A DNA stretch of 64,000 bases from Eublepharis macularius (GCF_028583425.1 NC_072796.1:127941464-128005463), one strand, 5' to 3'. Counted from the first letter of the stretch, positions 1 through 10,852 are shown. Program-made: numbers and translations. The notes: generated by a model not told the origin, from the sequence alone.

Positions 1-317
1 CTGACAGAAAGAAAATTGATTCATTTGAAATGTGGTGCTGGAGGAGAGTTCTGCAGATACCATGGACAGCCAAAAAGACAAGTGGGTACTAGATCAAATC
101 AAGCCTGAATTCTCCCTAGAAGCTAAAATGAGAACACTGAGGCTGTCATACTTTGATCACATCACAAGAAGACAAGATTATCTGGAAAAGTCAATAATGC
201 TAGGGAAAGTGGCAGTAGGCAAAAAGGAAGACCTAAAACTAGATGGCTTGACTGAATAAAAGAAGCCACGTCCTCCAGTTTGCAGGATCTGAGCGAGTCA
301 ATGATAGGACATTTTCA
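1..317 (+). mobile_element. BovB/RTE LINE remnant, 3' part of ORF2 (5' piece)
   Basis: Translation of the plus strand gives a degenerate reverse-transcriptase C-terminal tail. A FEMWCWRR-like motif is followed by an IKPE...LEAK motif, LRLSYFDHI and a LEKSIMLGK motif, an order typical of BovB/RTE elements. Stops and frame changes show it is dead. The tract from about 180 to 315 matches a second copy at 55115-55300. It stops where a CR1 element enters at about 318, and the BovB 3' tail resumes at about 1392. Confidence 0.75.
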
Positions 318-911
318 CAGAATCACAGAGTTGGAAGGGGCCATACAGACCTTCTAGCCCAATCCCCTGCCCAAGGCAGGATGAGCCTAAAGCATCCCTG
401 ACAAGTATTTATCCAGCCTCTTCTTGAAAACTGACAGTGAGGGGGAGCTCACCACCTCCCTAGGCAGCTGAGTCCACTTTTGAACTACTCTGACCGTGAA
501 AAAGTATTTCCTAATATCCAGCCGGTACCTTTGTGCATGTAATTTAAGCCCATTGCTTTGGATCCTACCCTCTGCTGCCAACTGGAACAGCTCCTTGCCC
601 TCCTCCAAATGACAGCCTTTCAAATATTTAAAGAGAGGAATCATGTCCCCCCTCCATCTCCTCTTCTCCAAACTAAACATTCCCAAGGCCCTCAGCCTTT
701 CGTAGGGCTCAGTCTCCAGACCCCTGATCATCCTCGTCACTCTCCTCTGCACCCTCTTTGAAGTGAGGCCTCCAGAACTGTACACAATACTCCAGGTGCA
801 GCCTGACCAAGGCAGTATAGAGAGGGGCTATGACCTCCTGCGATTTCGATGCAATGGCCCTTTTGATACAACCCAAGACGGAGTTTGCCTTTTTTGCCAC
901 CGTATCACACC
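318..911 (-). mobile_element. CR1 LINE fragment, 3' end of pol
   Basis: Read on the minus strand, 984-709 and 785-387 encode the CR1 reverse-transcriptase C-terminus. Visible motifs are [34 protein letters not shown] and NGLKL...LDIRK.FF, ending in PREVV.SPSLSVFKKRLD. A frameshift separates the two reading frames near 770. The 3' terminus is AGAATCACAGAGTTGG on the plus strand at about 319. The element is interrupted at 911 by a younger insertion and resumes at 1356. Confidence 0.85.
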
Positions 912-1368
912 AAACCAACAAAAGGAACCCCCTGGCTATACAGACAACACAAGTACAACAACCAGGGTCACAAAAATTAATCATGCAAGGTTGATATAAA
1001 TTTTTGTATTAAATCCAAAGTGAGTGCAGAGGTGCAATATATATCAAACAAGATTTAAAATGCATATATATACAAGAAGAGGTAGTCTATCGGGTAGACA
1101 ATAAATATATTTCTATATACAATGAATATTCTGGTGGTGGGAGAGTGTAGACAGATGGAAGAATGCACACAGGAAATGTCCATATGTCCAAGAGTGGAAA
1201 AAGGACGTGTCCAGAGACACCTAGCCGACGGGCTACAGCTTGCTATTTCCAATTCCCGTTTCGGTCTTTCTTCATCCTGGGCTAGACTCTATGGATGTCC
1301 ACTGGCATCTCCCCTCACTCCACACACCATAGCAGTTCCAAGTACACCGATAGTTACCGTATCACACC
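912..1368. mobile_element. Unidentified retroposon-like insertion with 13-bp target duplication
   Basis: ACCGTATCACACC occurs at 899-911 and again at 1356-1368, inside what was a continuous CR1 sequence. The sequence between is therefore an insertion with a 13-bp target-site duplication; the insert proper is 912-1355 and the right duplication is included here. It is AT-rich and contains no reading frame I recognise. Its start (AACCCCCTGGCTATACAG) resembles the start of the foldback arm at 62371 (AAACCCCCGGAGTATACAG), so the two may belong to one family. Confidence 0.55.
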
Positions 1369-1455
1369 GACTGCTCGTATTTGGTTCACAGTTTTGCAGG
1401 TCTTTCATTCATAGAGTCGCCATAGATTGGAGGAGACTTGACAGCACATAACATA
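1369..1455. mobile_element. End of CR1 fragment and 3' tail of the split BovB
   Basis: CR1 sequence resumes for about 20 bases after the duplication. From about 1392 the BovB 3' terminus follows on the plus strand, with GTCGCCATAGATTGG and GACTTGACAGCACATA. The same ending occurs at 55260-55305. This restores the BovB element broken at 317. Confidence 0.65.
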
Positions 1456-2116
1456 CAGCTGTAAGCCACTACGAGCAGGGGTTTGCAGAGGGGGGGATAT
1501 AATTTTTAAAATAAACTATTATTTAAAATAAGGTGTATTACCAGTGGATGGGATCAGCTGCTATTTTTAAACCCGGATCCTATCTTTCAACTGTCAGAAA
1601 ATGCTAGGAAATGATCAACCGCCGTACCTTTATCTATGGGGAAAAGAAGCCAACAAAGAGTTCGTTCATGCCATAATTGCTTTGAGATTTTGACATTCAA
1701 TATTCCAGGTCATACAATGGAAACACAGCAGCCTAAGAAGCGGCATAGCCTGGTTGTTTAGGCTGTATGTTTCGGCTGAACATAGTTCGTGCAGTTTATT
1801 TCAAGCTGCGAACACAAATAAGGGGGCTGCAGAAAAGGGCTCTGTATCCACTGGCAGCCTTAGCTATGAGGCATTCGGGGCAGCTGCCATGGGTTCTGCA
1901 CTGGGGGAGGCAAACACCACACACCTGCCTTGGCTGCCACTGCCCTACCGCTGCTGCAGCCGCAATTTGCAAGGTGATGGCACGGGGGAGAGGCTGGGGG
2001 TCCGTGACAGCGGGCGGGTAGATAGCCAGGCCTTGATGCACACCTAACCTCTCTTGCGCGCCAACCAGCACCAGGCACGAGAGGGAGGGAGGGACAGTAT
2101 AGCGCCACATCCATGT
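1456..2116. other. Interval without recognised gene
   Basis: Noncoding. The part after about 1780 is GC-rich and holds only short overlapping open frames on both strands with no recognisable domain. I see no splice-site pattern that would make an exon. Confidence 0.4.
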
Positions 2117-3080
2117 TGTCAGGGCTAGCAGTGGCCGCCGCTGGGCGGGGTGCTGGGCAGTCTGCTCCTGACGTCAAAGGGGGGCCAAGGATTCTGCAGG
2201 ACCCTGCTCTGTGGAAGGAGGGGCGGTATACCTCACCCAGACTCCCTCTCAGTCCACTCGCTGGCCTGCTCAACCTGTGCCACTCACCCTCTTTGGCCTC
2301 TGTCATCTCCTCCTCCTTCATCCACTCTCCTCCTAGCTTTTGCTCTCACACTGCTCTGCTTCCGCTTCCACACCATCGCTCCTTACTCACACTCAACCAC
2401 CCCAGAGCTCTTCCCAGCCAGCTTTTATAGGGCCTGCTCTCCGCACCCCGCCCTCCTTGCCGGTCCTGCCTGCCAGGCCACACCCCTCCTTGGCCTCCCA
2501 GCATTGACCTGGGCTCTCTCAAGCTGCTGCAGCTGGGGTAGCTGGCTGGGCTGCCTGGATCAGCAACAGCTGCATTAGGTTGGCTGGCTGCCAGGCCTCT
2601 CTGGCTGAGCCGATTACTGAAGGTAGGCCCAGCTGTGGCCCCTTGGCTGGCTGCCCAGCTCTTCCCCCAGAGTGCCTTCAGCAGCTCCACCTGGAGGGGC
2701 TTGGTTGTGAGCATCTCCTGAGCCAGGCTGCTGACTTCAAGCTGAGGTGGAGGCTGGGGCATGGCTCTGAGCTGCTGTGGCTGCTTCTCTTCCCTGCCAG
2801 GTAAGAGCTCCGTTTGGGCTGCTGCTGGGCCCCTATTCCCCCTGCCTTGGCCCTTTTCCTCTGGCCTGCTTAGCCCCCTCTCCTCCCCCTGGAGGGTGGG
2901 GCTAGCTGGTCTCTCCCTGCTCCCTCCAGCCCTCTGAGGCTCTGGCCTTTTGCCCCTTCCCCCTGGAGTAGGCAGGTTCTGGACCTGGTTGCTGGCTGGG
3001 GTGGCAGGGTTGCTGCCTCCTGGTTGCCTCCCACTGTTCCCTCCTGGCAAGTCTGGGGGCTGGGGCTCAGACCCCGGACA
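2117..3080 (-). mobile_element. Solo LTR 1 of an LTR retrotransposon (inverted relative to LTR 2)
   Basis: The 964-bp block begins TGTCAGGG and ends CCCCGGACA, so it has TGTC/GACA short inverted termini. It is flanked by a perfect 5-bp direct repeat CATGT. On the minus strand it carries CCCTATAAAAGC near its U3/R boundary, at the same relative place as in LTR 2. A 250-codon open frame on the minus strand (3098-2346) lies mostly in U3. It is Pro/Gln/Gly-rich low complexity and homologous to an open frame in LTR 2, but matches no protein I know. No adjoining internal gag or pol is visible. Confidence 0.7.
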
Positions 3081-3567
3081 CATGTGCCCACTTGCCAACT
3101 TCCTTCAATCAGCCAGCTCCATCCTGGGCACCTGGGCAAGAGAGCTGTACTTAACAGCTGCTCTTGTTTTCTCATTGCCAACCATCACCTGCAGATCAGA
3201 GCACCAAGGATCGGGGACAATTCCTGCCAATGCCTCTCCGGGTGGTGGACGGTGGGCCGAAGGAGCTGGAGAGGTAAGCAGGGAAGCTGGGCTCGGCGTA
3301 CCCCATGAGCCACCCACCCATCCCTTTATTCTTGTTCAATGGTTTGGGTGGGAATAAAGAACATGTGAGCTGACTTTTATCCAGGGCCCCAGAATCACGG
3401 ACTGTCCCCATGCGTAACTCAAATAGTTGTGCAAACAAAGGTGTTTTGACAGATGTGGCTTGCCGTACAGAAAACTTCACCCATTGAAAATATTACAGAT
3501 ACAGAAGTCTTCTTGTCTTTTGCCCTTGACTACTCTTAACTCCAGTTTTGGATTGAAGCTATTTATT
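3081..3567. other. Interval between LTR 1 and a hAT-type element
   Basis: No gene recognised. An AATAAA occurs near 3353 and a GGTAAG donor-like site near 3271, but nothing ties them to a transcript. Overlapping open frames of 70-135 codons have no domain. Confidence 0.3.
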
Positions 3568-3575
3568 GTTTTATT

Positions 3576-3833
3576 CAGGGCTTTTTTTCTGGGAAAAGAG
3601 GTGGTAGAACTCAGTGGGTTGCCCTTGGAGAAAAGGGTCACATGGCCGGTGGCCCCGCCCCCTGATCTCCAGACAGAGGGGAGTTTAGATTGCCCTCTGT
3701 GCCACTTGGCGGTGTGGAGGGCAATCTAAACTCCCCTCTATCTGGAGATCAGGGGGCGGGGCCACCGTCCACGTGACCATTTTCAAGAGGTTCTGGAACT
3801 CCGTTCCACTGCGTTCCTGCTGAAAAAAAGCCG
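3576..3833. mobile_element. Nonautonomous hAT-type element, family B copy 1
   Basis: It begins CAGGGCTTTTTTTCTGGG and ends in the complementary AAAAAAAGCCG. The flanking 8-mers GTTTTATT and TTTTTATT match at 7 of 8 positions. The interior is a large inverted repeat of TGGCCCCGCCCCCTGATCTC and its complement. An 8-bp duplication with CAG-type ends is the hallmark of the hAT superfamily. No transposase frame is present. Confidence 0.7.
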
Positions 3834-4071
3834 TTTTTATTGCTTTTAGATAATTTAACACTTCTAACCAACTTCTCAGCTATAAGACCTCCAAAGCAGG
3901 GACTGCATGATCTTCAGCTTTCCCTCAGTCTTAGTTTTCCTGTTTGTTGTAAGGCAGGAGACCCCCCCCCCCATCTCACAGAGTTGTTGAAGAGAACAGA
4001 AAGAGCATAAAATGTTTTGCAATTGAACAAGCGCTACCTAAATGACACACAATGGTAGTGGAGTAGAAAAG

Positions 4072-4287
4072 AGCAGGAGTCCAGTAGCGCCTATAAGACT
4101 AACAAAATTTGTGGCAGGGTATGAGCTTTCGTGAGTCACTGCTCACTTCTGTTCACTGCTCACTCTGAAGAAGTGAGCTGTGACTCACAAAAGCTCATAC
4201 CCTACCACAAATTTTGTTAGTCTCATAGGTACTACTGGACTCTTGCTTTTTTCTACTGCTACAGACAGACTAACACAGCTACCCATC
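4072..4287. repeat. Palindromic interspersed repeat (family F)
   Basis: The copy holds GAGTCCAGTAGCGCCT, a central pair of arms (GTATGAGCTTTCGTGAGTCAC and its complement), and an ACAGACTAACACAGCTACCCA tail. The same module recurs about ten times in the window, including inside MYC intron 1. It looks like a foldback MITE and encodes no protein. Confidence 0.75.
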
Positions 4288-4351
4288 CTGATCTTTTTCC
4301 ATGGGTGCTAATGGAACTTACTGTAGGTGTGTGCAAGCTTTAGAGTCACAC

Positions 4352-5445
4352 TGTCCGGGGTCTGGGTCCCAGCCCCCAGACTTGGTAGGAGGGAACAGCA
4401 GGTCAGCCGGGCTGATGGGCAAACAGAGGGGGCAGCCAGCAGCCAGCAGGTCAACTGGTCAGACAGCAGGTCAACTGGTCAGCCAGCTGACAGCAGGTCA
4501 ACCGGTCTGACTGGCAGGCAGAGGGGGCAGCCGGGGGACAGCAGGTCAACCCCTCCCATGGGCAAATGGAGCCAGAACCTGCCGGTGCCAGGGGCAAGGG
4601 GCAAAAGCCCAGGGCCTCAGGAGGCAGGGGGAGACAGAGAGAGGCCAGCGAGTCCCACTCCCCTAGGGAAGGAAAGGGGACTAAGCAAGGCGGAAGGGGG
4701 CAAGGGCAGAGGGATTGGGAGCCCAGCAGTCACCCACCCAAAGACCTTACCTGAGGAGGAGAAGCAGCAGCAGCCCCAACAACCCAAAGCCACGCCCCAG
4801 CTAGAAAATAGCAGCCTGGCCCAGGAGTTGCCAAAAGCCAAGCCACTTCAGGTGGGGCTAGTGGAGGCACTCTGCAGGAAGCCCTGGGCAACCAGCCAAG
4901 GAGCCGCAGCTGGACCCACCTTCAGCCATCAGCTCAGCCAGGGAGGCCGGGCTGCTAGCCAGGGGACTGCAGCTGGGCAGGCCTTCAGCAATCAGCCAAG
5001 GCAGGGAGGCTGGGCAGCCAGGGAACAAGGCACAGCTGGTGCTGGTCAGTGGGGCCAGATCAGCTACCCCAGCTGCAACTGCTTGGTGCAGCCCAAGACC
5101 AGGCTGGAAGAGGGGTGGGGCAGTAGAAGGAAGCCCTATAAAAGCTGGCTGGGAAGAGCCCTGTGGTGGTGGGTATGAGTGAGGAGTGATGATGTGGAGT
5201 GAGAGCAGTAAGATGCAGGGGTGGAGGCTTGGAGGAGAGTTCTGGAAGGAGGAGATGAAGGAGGACGCAGAGGGTAAGCAGGCCAGGTTGAGCAGGCCAG
5301 CGAGTGGACTGAGAGGGAGTCTGGGTGAGGTATACCGCCCCTCCTTCCACAGAGCAGGGTCCTGCAGCATCCCTGGCCCCCCCGATGACATCAGGAGCAG
5401 ACCGCCCAGTGCCACGCCCAGCGGCAGCGGCGGCAAGCCCTGACA
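4352..5445 (+). mobile_element. Solo LTR 2 of the same LTR retrotransposon family
   Basis: The block begins TGTCCGGGGTCTGGG and ends AGCCCTGACA. It is flanked by a perfect 5-bp direct repeat CACAC. The layout is that of an LTR: a long U3, CCCTATAAAAGCTGGC at about 5136, then about 300 bp of R/U5. It is alignable over most of its length, in inverted orientation, with LTR 1. The U3 contains a 283-codon open frame (4327-5178) that resembles the open frame in LTR 1. The frame is low-complexity, starts before the LTR, and I do not call it a gene. A short tandem block, GGTCAACTGGTCAGCCAG-like, lies at about 4430-4520. A 5-bp duplication fits Ty3/Gypsy-type elements and some ERVs. Confidence 0.72.
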
Positions 5446-6100
5446 CACACCACAATCTTCGTAAGATGGAAAAACTATTTGGCATGGTGCCAGGTTTCTC
5501 TGACCACAAGAGGAAGATGAGGTTTTCATTACAATTAGCCACAAGATGAACACATTCCTTCCTAAGGTCAGATCAGATCAAGTGATAAATCTCTTTATCG
5601 GATGATAGGGGGACAAACTCTGCCAATCGTAACAACAAACTGAACCAGGCAGAAAATGTAATTTTGTGGCCACTGCATGTCATTGTGTTCACATCAAAAG
5701 AGGCAGGAAGTTTTCGCCCATCTACTTTCCCCTTCTTCACACTTGTCTTGGAACACAACAAATCTTGATGAAGTTCCATTGAGCAAAGGCTTTTGACTGA
5801 TTGGCTGGAGACTGAATTACCCCCAAACAATGCTGGAACGTACATACAGGCAAGTAGGCAAGAAAAGCTTTCCGCAGCACAAAACGGAAGCTTGGCTTAA
5901 ACGTGACCCCAGGGGAAGCGACAGCTTTGGCCTGTGGGCCTTTGCGTTCACCCAGCATCTTATTTAAACTTGGCTGCTTACCTGTGCAGAAGAATTAAGC
6001 ACGTTGCAGAGTTGCACAGTTGAAACAAGATGCAGCGAGAGGACGAAGGCCCAAAGGCAAACGCCTCATATTGAAATCAAGCCTCAGGAACTGAAGGTTT
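5446..6100. other. Interval without recognised gene
   Basis: No coding signal, no complete repeat recognised. Short open frames on both strands lack domains. Confidence 0.35.
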
Positions 6101-6101
6101 T

Positions 6102-6506
6102 CAACTCCAGGTTGGGAAACTCCTGGAGGCTTGGGGGTGGAGCCTGGGAGGAGTTTGGGGAGGGGAAGGACCTCGGCGAGGGGATAATATCACAGAGTCC
6201 ACCCTCCAAAGCTGCCCAGTCACAATTCCAGGATATCTCCAGGCCCCACCTGGAGGTTGGCAACCGTAACTGAAATGGAAATCCTGCTCGTGTGTTTTTA
6301 GGCCCAGGTTGGGAAATTCTTGGCGATTTTGGTGGTGAAGCATGAAGAGGGTGGAGTTTGGGGAGGGGAGAGGCCTCAGTGGAGTATAAGGCCACAGATT
6401 TCACCCTTCAGAGTAGCTTATTTTCTACAGGGGGAGGTCTTTGTTGCCTGGAGATCCGTTGCAATTCCGGGACATCTCCAGCCACCACCTGGAGGCTGGC
6501 AACCCT
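6102..6506. repeat. Two adjacent copies of the GGTTGCCA-type repeat (family E)
   Basis: Copy one spans about 6102-6268 and copy two about 6304-6506. Each runs from AGGTTGGGAAATTCTTGG-like sequence to CCACCTGGAGGCTGGCAACC, with the shared middle GGGGTATAATGCCA-type segment. Five further copies lie at 16703, 29053, 37020, 38049 and 50047. The ends are partly inverted. No coding capacity. Confidence 0.7.
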
Positions 6507-6739
6507 ATGATACAATTTTACCATTTAGCACCACCCCCAACTCATCCAATTTACATTTACTTCTCAGGAGTAGAGGTGGGCATGGACCAGAAAACAGACC
6601 AAAATTTCACTCAGACCAGCCTGGTTTGGCATTCGCAAACTGGTGGGTCAGAGGAACACCCGTTTTCCATGGACCCTATGATTTTTCAGCCAGTCTATTG
6701 GTTCATCATCCGTGAATCCAGACATGGGGGGAGGTTAAA

Positions 6740-7085
6740 CACTCCCAGTGTCGCTAGCAAGCCACGCCAGGAGTACTTTAACATTTAAATCACCCCCCTT
6801 GCTCCAGTTGACTGGTGGGCCCGCCAGTCAGCTGGAACAAGGGGAAGGGTTAAAGCACTCCCAGCATCACTGGCCAGCTGCGCCAGGAGCACTTTAACAT
6901 TTAAATCCTACACAGAGAATGACTGTGTGCTAGGAGTATTTTAACATTTAAATCACCCCCCTTGCTCCAGCTGACTGGTGGGCCCGCTAGTCAGCTGGAG
7001 CAAGGGGAAGGGTTAAAGCGTTCCCAGCATCACTGGCCAGCTGTGCCAAGAGCACTTTAGCATTTAAATCCTACACAGAGACATG
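6740..7085 (+). repeat. 163-bp tandem duplication inside an interspersed repeat
   Basis: The block CACCCCCCTTGCTCCAG...TTTAACATTTAAATC occurs at 6791 and again at 6954 (period 163), with a partial unit before it. Each unit also contains an inverted pair (GACTGGTGGGCCCGCCAGTC). The block sits downstream of a GGTGGGCATGGACCA start at 6577 that resembles the ends of the element at 60510. Confidence 0.65.
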
Positions 7086-7466
7086 TGTACTAGACATGTG
7101 TGCCAAATGCAAAGCTGCCTTTCTTCAAAACCAAAAGAGATTGACTGGCTGGTGCTGATACTGCTTAGACTAATTAGAAAGTAACCAAAACACATGTTCT
7201 TAAACTGCATTGCTTCTTTGCAATTTAACTCTTTCAAAAAGCAGGCCTTTTAAGCTTTTCCATCGCATTTGGATCCCACACTTCTTCCACAGAGCACAGA
7301 AAGACCGACATGGTTCTTTCCTCCTCCAGGTGTCTGAAGAAGGGAGTTCTGATGCTCGAAACCTCACACGCTGGAAATCTGGTTGGTATCTAAAGTGCCG
7401 CTGGGCAGCAATCCTGCTTTCCGCTTCCATTTCATCCTCAGCCTAGGTTAAGACAAACCTTGACTA

Positions 7467-7635
7467 AGATAGCACAGGCTAGCCCAATCTCGTCAGATCT
7501 CAAAAGCTAAGCGGGGTCGGCCCTGGTTAGTACTTGGATGGGAGACCACCAAGGAAGTGCAGGCTTGCTATGCAGAGAAAGGTAGTGGCAAACCACCTCT
7601 GCCATGTGTCAGCTCCAACTTGACTCACTTCCCAC
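7467..7635 (+). repeat. 5S rRNA-derived SINE, copy 1
   Basis: It contains the 5S internal promoter blocks AAGCTAAGCGGGGTC and TGGATGGGAGACC in the correct order and spacing, preceded by AATCTCGTCAGATCT. The remainder (TGGCAAACCACCTCTGCC) matches the non-5S body of the copies at 37168 and 62114. It is truncated before the BovB-like tail. This is a retroposon, not a functional 5S gene. Confidence 0.85.
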
Positions 7636-7704
7636 CACTGAGGGAGAGCAACACGCTCAGGTTAAGTCAATGAGCTTCAGGACAAAGACCCCAGCTCAGG
7701 TTTA

Positions 7705-7822
7705 ATCGAAACGAGTCCAGTAGCACCTTTAACTTTACTGTAGTATAAGCTTTCGAGGACCACAGTTCTCTTCGATTTTGCTACTACAGACTAACACGGC
7801 CAACTCCTCTGGATCTATGACT
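7705..7822. repeat. Palindromic interspersed repeat (family F)
   Basis: GAGTCCAGTAGCACCTTT, then TATAAGCTTTCGAGGACCAC and ACAGACTAACACGGCCAACTCCTCT define a partial copy of the family described at 4072. Confidence 0.7.
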
Positions 7823-7924
7823 CAGGTTTAACACTCCTAACTACCGCGCCACACTGCCTCAGAGTGAAACAGCTCTTTTAAAAGGAAAAAAAACCCCTGC
7901 CACACTCAAATATGATAACGTGAG

Positions 7925-8062
7925 TGATTCCGCACATTTTGGATAATGCACTTCCAATCCTCTTTATGGATCATTTGGAACGGATTTTTTTGTGTGCGGA
8001 ACAAAAAATCCACCTCAAACTATTAATGAAGTGCATTGAAAGTGCATTATCCGGGAAGCAGA
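7925..8062. repeat. MITE-like inverted repeat (family D)
   Basis: The termini TGATTCCGCACATTTTGGA and AAGTGCATTATCC are near-complementary, and the middle carries GGATTTTTTTGTGTGCGGAAC with its inverted partner. A better preserved copy is at 57508-57651. Confidence 0.65.
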
Positions 8063-8120
8063 AAAGAATCATTCTCTAATATTCAGCTGCCAAACTTCTG
8101 AAAGCGGGAACACACATTGC

Positions 8121-8340
8121 TGGTGTGGTGTAGTGGTTAGACTGTAAGAGTAGGGTCTGGCAAACCCCAGGTTCGAATCCCCACTCTGCTGTGCAAGCTC
8201 ACTGGGTGACCTTGGGCCAGTCAACTCTCTCTCAGCCTAACCTACCTCACAAGGCTGTTGTGAGGACAAAATAGAGGAGAAGAGAATGACGTAAGCTGCT
8301 TTGGGTCCCCATTGGGGAAAAAAGGGGGGAATAACAGTAA
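8121..8340 (+). repeat. tRNA-derived SINE
   Basis: It has a Pol III A box (TGGTGTAGTGGTTAGA), a B box (GGTTCGAATCC) and the squamate SINE body (GGGTGACCTTGGGCCAGTC, ACCTCACAAGGCTGTTGTGAGGA), ending in TTTGGGTCCCCATTGGGG. A tRNA gene is excluded because the cloverleaf 3' half is absent. Confidence 0.85.
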
Positions 8341-8539
8341 AATAATTTTGAGAAAGGGTAGCGAGTGTCACCCCAAAATAACTGCCTAGGGGGGCGGAGT
8401 ATGAGTGAAGTAAAATTAATATAAAAAACGAAGGCGGGCTACAAATATAGACTTGGGGAGAGCCAGTATGGTGCAGTGGCTAGAGTGACAAACTACGATC
8501 TGGGTGACCTGGATATTATTATTATTTTTTTGCATAGTT

Positions 8540-8975
8540 TGTGGAAGGACAGGAGAGTGGAAGTTTTCCTGACCAACCAAGGCAGGCTGTTCTACGAGGT
8601 GGGGCCACCACAGAGAAGGCGGCATGTACGGGCGGAAACCGATTTTGCCCAGTTGCAGGGTGGTATCTGGGGATGGCCCTGTTCGGATGAGCAAAGCTGC
8701 CGTGACGGAACACAGGAGGAAAGGCAGATATGCGCAGATATGAGGAGCCAAGGCCATGAAGAGCTTTGTATGTGATAATCAAAACCTTGAACTGAGCCTG
8801 GCGGGCAGCGGATCAACTGCAGAAGGGGAGTGATATACATGCCCCACCTAGCTCCTGAAAGTAAAGGAGCTGTGGCACTCTGTACTAGCCGGCATCTCCG
8901 AGTTGGCTTTGAGGGGAGACCTACGTAGAGTGTATTACAGTAGTCTAGACTTGATGTTACCGTGCCTCCTTCAAG
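8540..8975. repeat. LINE 3'-end-like interspersed fragment
   Basis: Sequence such as CATGAAGAGCTTTGTATGTGATAATCAAAACCTTGAACTGAGCCTGG and ACGTAGAGTGTATTACAGTAGTCTAGAC has the look of a widespread reptile retroelement 3' region. A related scrap lies at 26590-26650. Family not determined. The overlapping open frames of 82-113 codons have no domain. Confidence 0.4.
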
Positions 8976-8999
8976 ACTAGCATTTATTTATGAAATGAA

Positions 9000-9700
9000 G
9001 GCTGTTCCCCTTTATGATGCCACTGGATTTTGTTTTTTAAAAGTTCCATTTAGGCACTGATAACCTCCTCCAGGAACCCGTCTCATCTCTCTTTTTTTTA
9101 CAAGAGCGAGAGTCATCTCATCACATTTGGGGGCAGCAAATCTAAGCACCGGTATCGTTTCCCCGTACGGAGATTAAAAACAGAGACAGAAACTTCCTCT
9201 GATTCATTTCTGCATGTCAGGATGTCACCCCCAGTACAGGAAACCTGCCAGTTGTAAAAGGTGACAACATAAAGCGTACAGTTGCCAACTGTTTTCATCA
9301 CCTCTGCTCCTATGGCTTTTGCACATCCCATCTGCAACTTCTGAAGGTGGTGGTGGGGGGAGCTGTGGCTGATTTCCACAGGTCAGGAGACCCTTTGAAG
9401 CTTAAGAAAGGGCTTCCCCCCCCCTCCCCCTGGCCAGCTGGTAACCCTATTTAGAAATGCATGCAAATACCAGACAAGTGAAATCTGGAAAAAGCGTCTA
9501 AGTGGAGTGGAACTACAGATGCCATCGCAATAGTTCAAGGCACCGTGTGAGTCAAAACCGCCTGGCCAAAATTCCCGGCCAGGCAGTTTTTTTCTCTGCG
9601 GTTCCAAGCAATAAAACCGGGTCGAACAGTCACAAAGCTCCCACGCACCTTATCAAAAGAAACCGATCTGGACTGAACAGGTGAGTCAATTACTTTCTCC
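9000..9700. other. Interval without recognised gene
   Basis: No coding or repeat assignment. ACAGGTGAGTC at about 9678 is a good splice-donor match at the edge of the GC-rich domain. It could mark an unannotated upstream transcript, but there is nothing else to support one. Confidence 0.3.
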
Positions 9701-10852
9701 GCCGCCCCGCCCCGCTTTCTTCAGCAAACACTAGAGGGCGCAATTACTTTACTTTAGCCGGCGGCGGAGGCGCTTGCCGGGCTGGGCGCTGGAGGAAGTG
9801 GGAGAGGGTCGCACAAATATTTGGGCAATCGCAACCCGATCGATTGTGCTTGTGCAACTGAGGGGGGGGGGGCAGCGGTCTTTGTCTCCCGAAGGATGCA
9901 TGTTTCATCTAAGCAGGCCCAGCAGCAAGCCGGTTGGGTCGTCGGCTTGGAAAACGCTAGCTCTTGGCATTGCGTCTCCATTAAATCTTCAAAGTTTTCG
10001 CTTGGTTCTGGGAGTTCTGGTGACACTGGAAAGATGCTGGTTTTCAGGAACGAGAGAATGCATCTCCCTGGGAAACGAGTCGGGCTCGTTTCAAAAGGAG
10101 TGCTGAGACGCAAGGAGGGTACATTTGTCTTTGCAAATTTAAGGTGCATTTTAAAAGGCGCCTGTCTCGCTTGCTGAACTGAATCTTTGTCAGCTGAATG
10201 GGTTTCATCAGTTTGATAAATCAGGCTGATTTCAAGGCGGGGGGGGGGGGAGAAAACTGACTCGCAAGGAGGTCCAGTTTCGACAGCAGCTTTAAAATCA
10301 GACCTACACGGGCTACCCACCTGCAATTAAAATCTTTGCACATTCAAATTGCGTTTTTTTTTTTTTAAAAAGGCGTCCTTTCTGTTGCTTAAATTGAATC
10401 TCCAGTTGAATGGGCTCCGCCGGGGTTTAATGTCATCACTATTAACATTTTAAAAGGCGTTACAGCTGATCTCGGGCCCGCCAGCTGAAAGAGGTGAGGG
10501 CTGGGGCGGGGGGCGCTGCAATAATTACACACCCAGCATGCGAACGGGGGAGGGCTGCACGGGAAAGAGATGGGCTCCGAGGCAAAGCGGATCCGGCAGC
10601 AGCGGGGCTGACGCCGATTTGTTCAAAAGGAGGCTGCCCCTTTGAAACTCCCGCCCCACCCGGCATTGAAAGGTGCCGATCTAATCCGAGTCAAAGGGGG
10701 CTGAAACCGGAGCTGAAGAGGTTTGCGCACCCCCTCCTATCCCGCTTCGCTTTGCAAAGGATCGACAAACGTGGGTCAATAGGAAGGGGGTGTGCGGCGA
10801 CCGAGCTGTCACACGCATGCATGCCTCCTTTGGGTCCAGCCGAGCATGAACA

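Noticed and set aside
2346..3098. 250-codon minus-strand frame (and the 283-codon frame at 4327-5178) as host genes
   Set aside because: Both lie across LTR U3 sequence, are homologous to each other as part of the repeat, are low complexity and match no known protein.
8121..8195. tRNA gene
   Set aside because: A and B boxes are present but the sequence continues as a SINE body; no acceptor stem can be closed.
9600..9690. Upstream lncRNA exon ending in ACAGGTGAGTC
   Set aside because: Only a single donor-like site; no acceptor, polyadenylation signal or conserved sequence to support a transcript.
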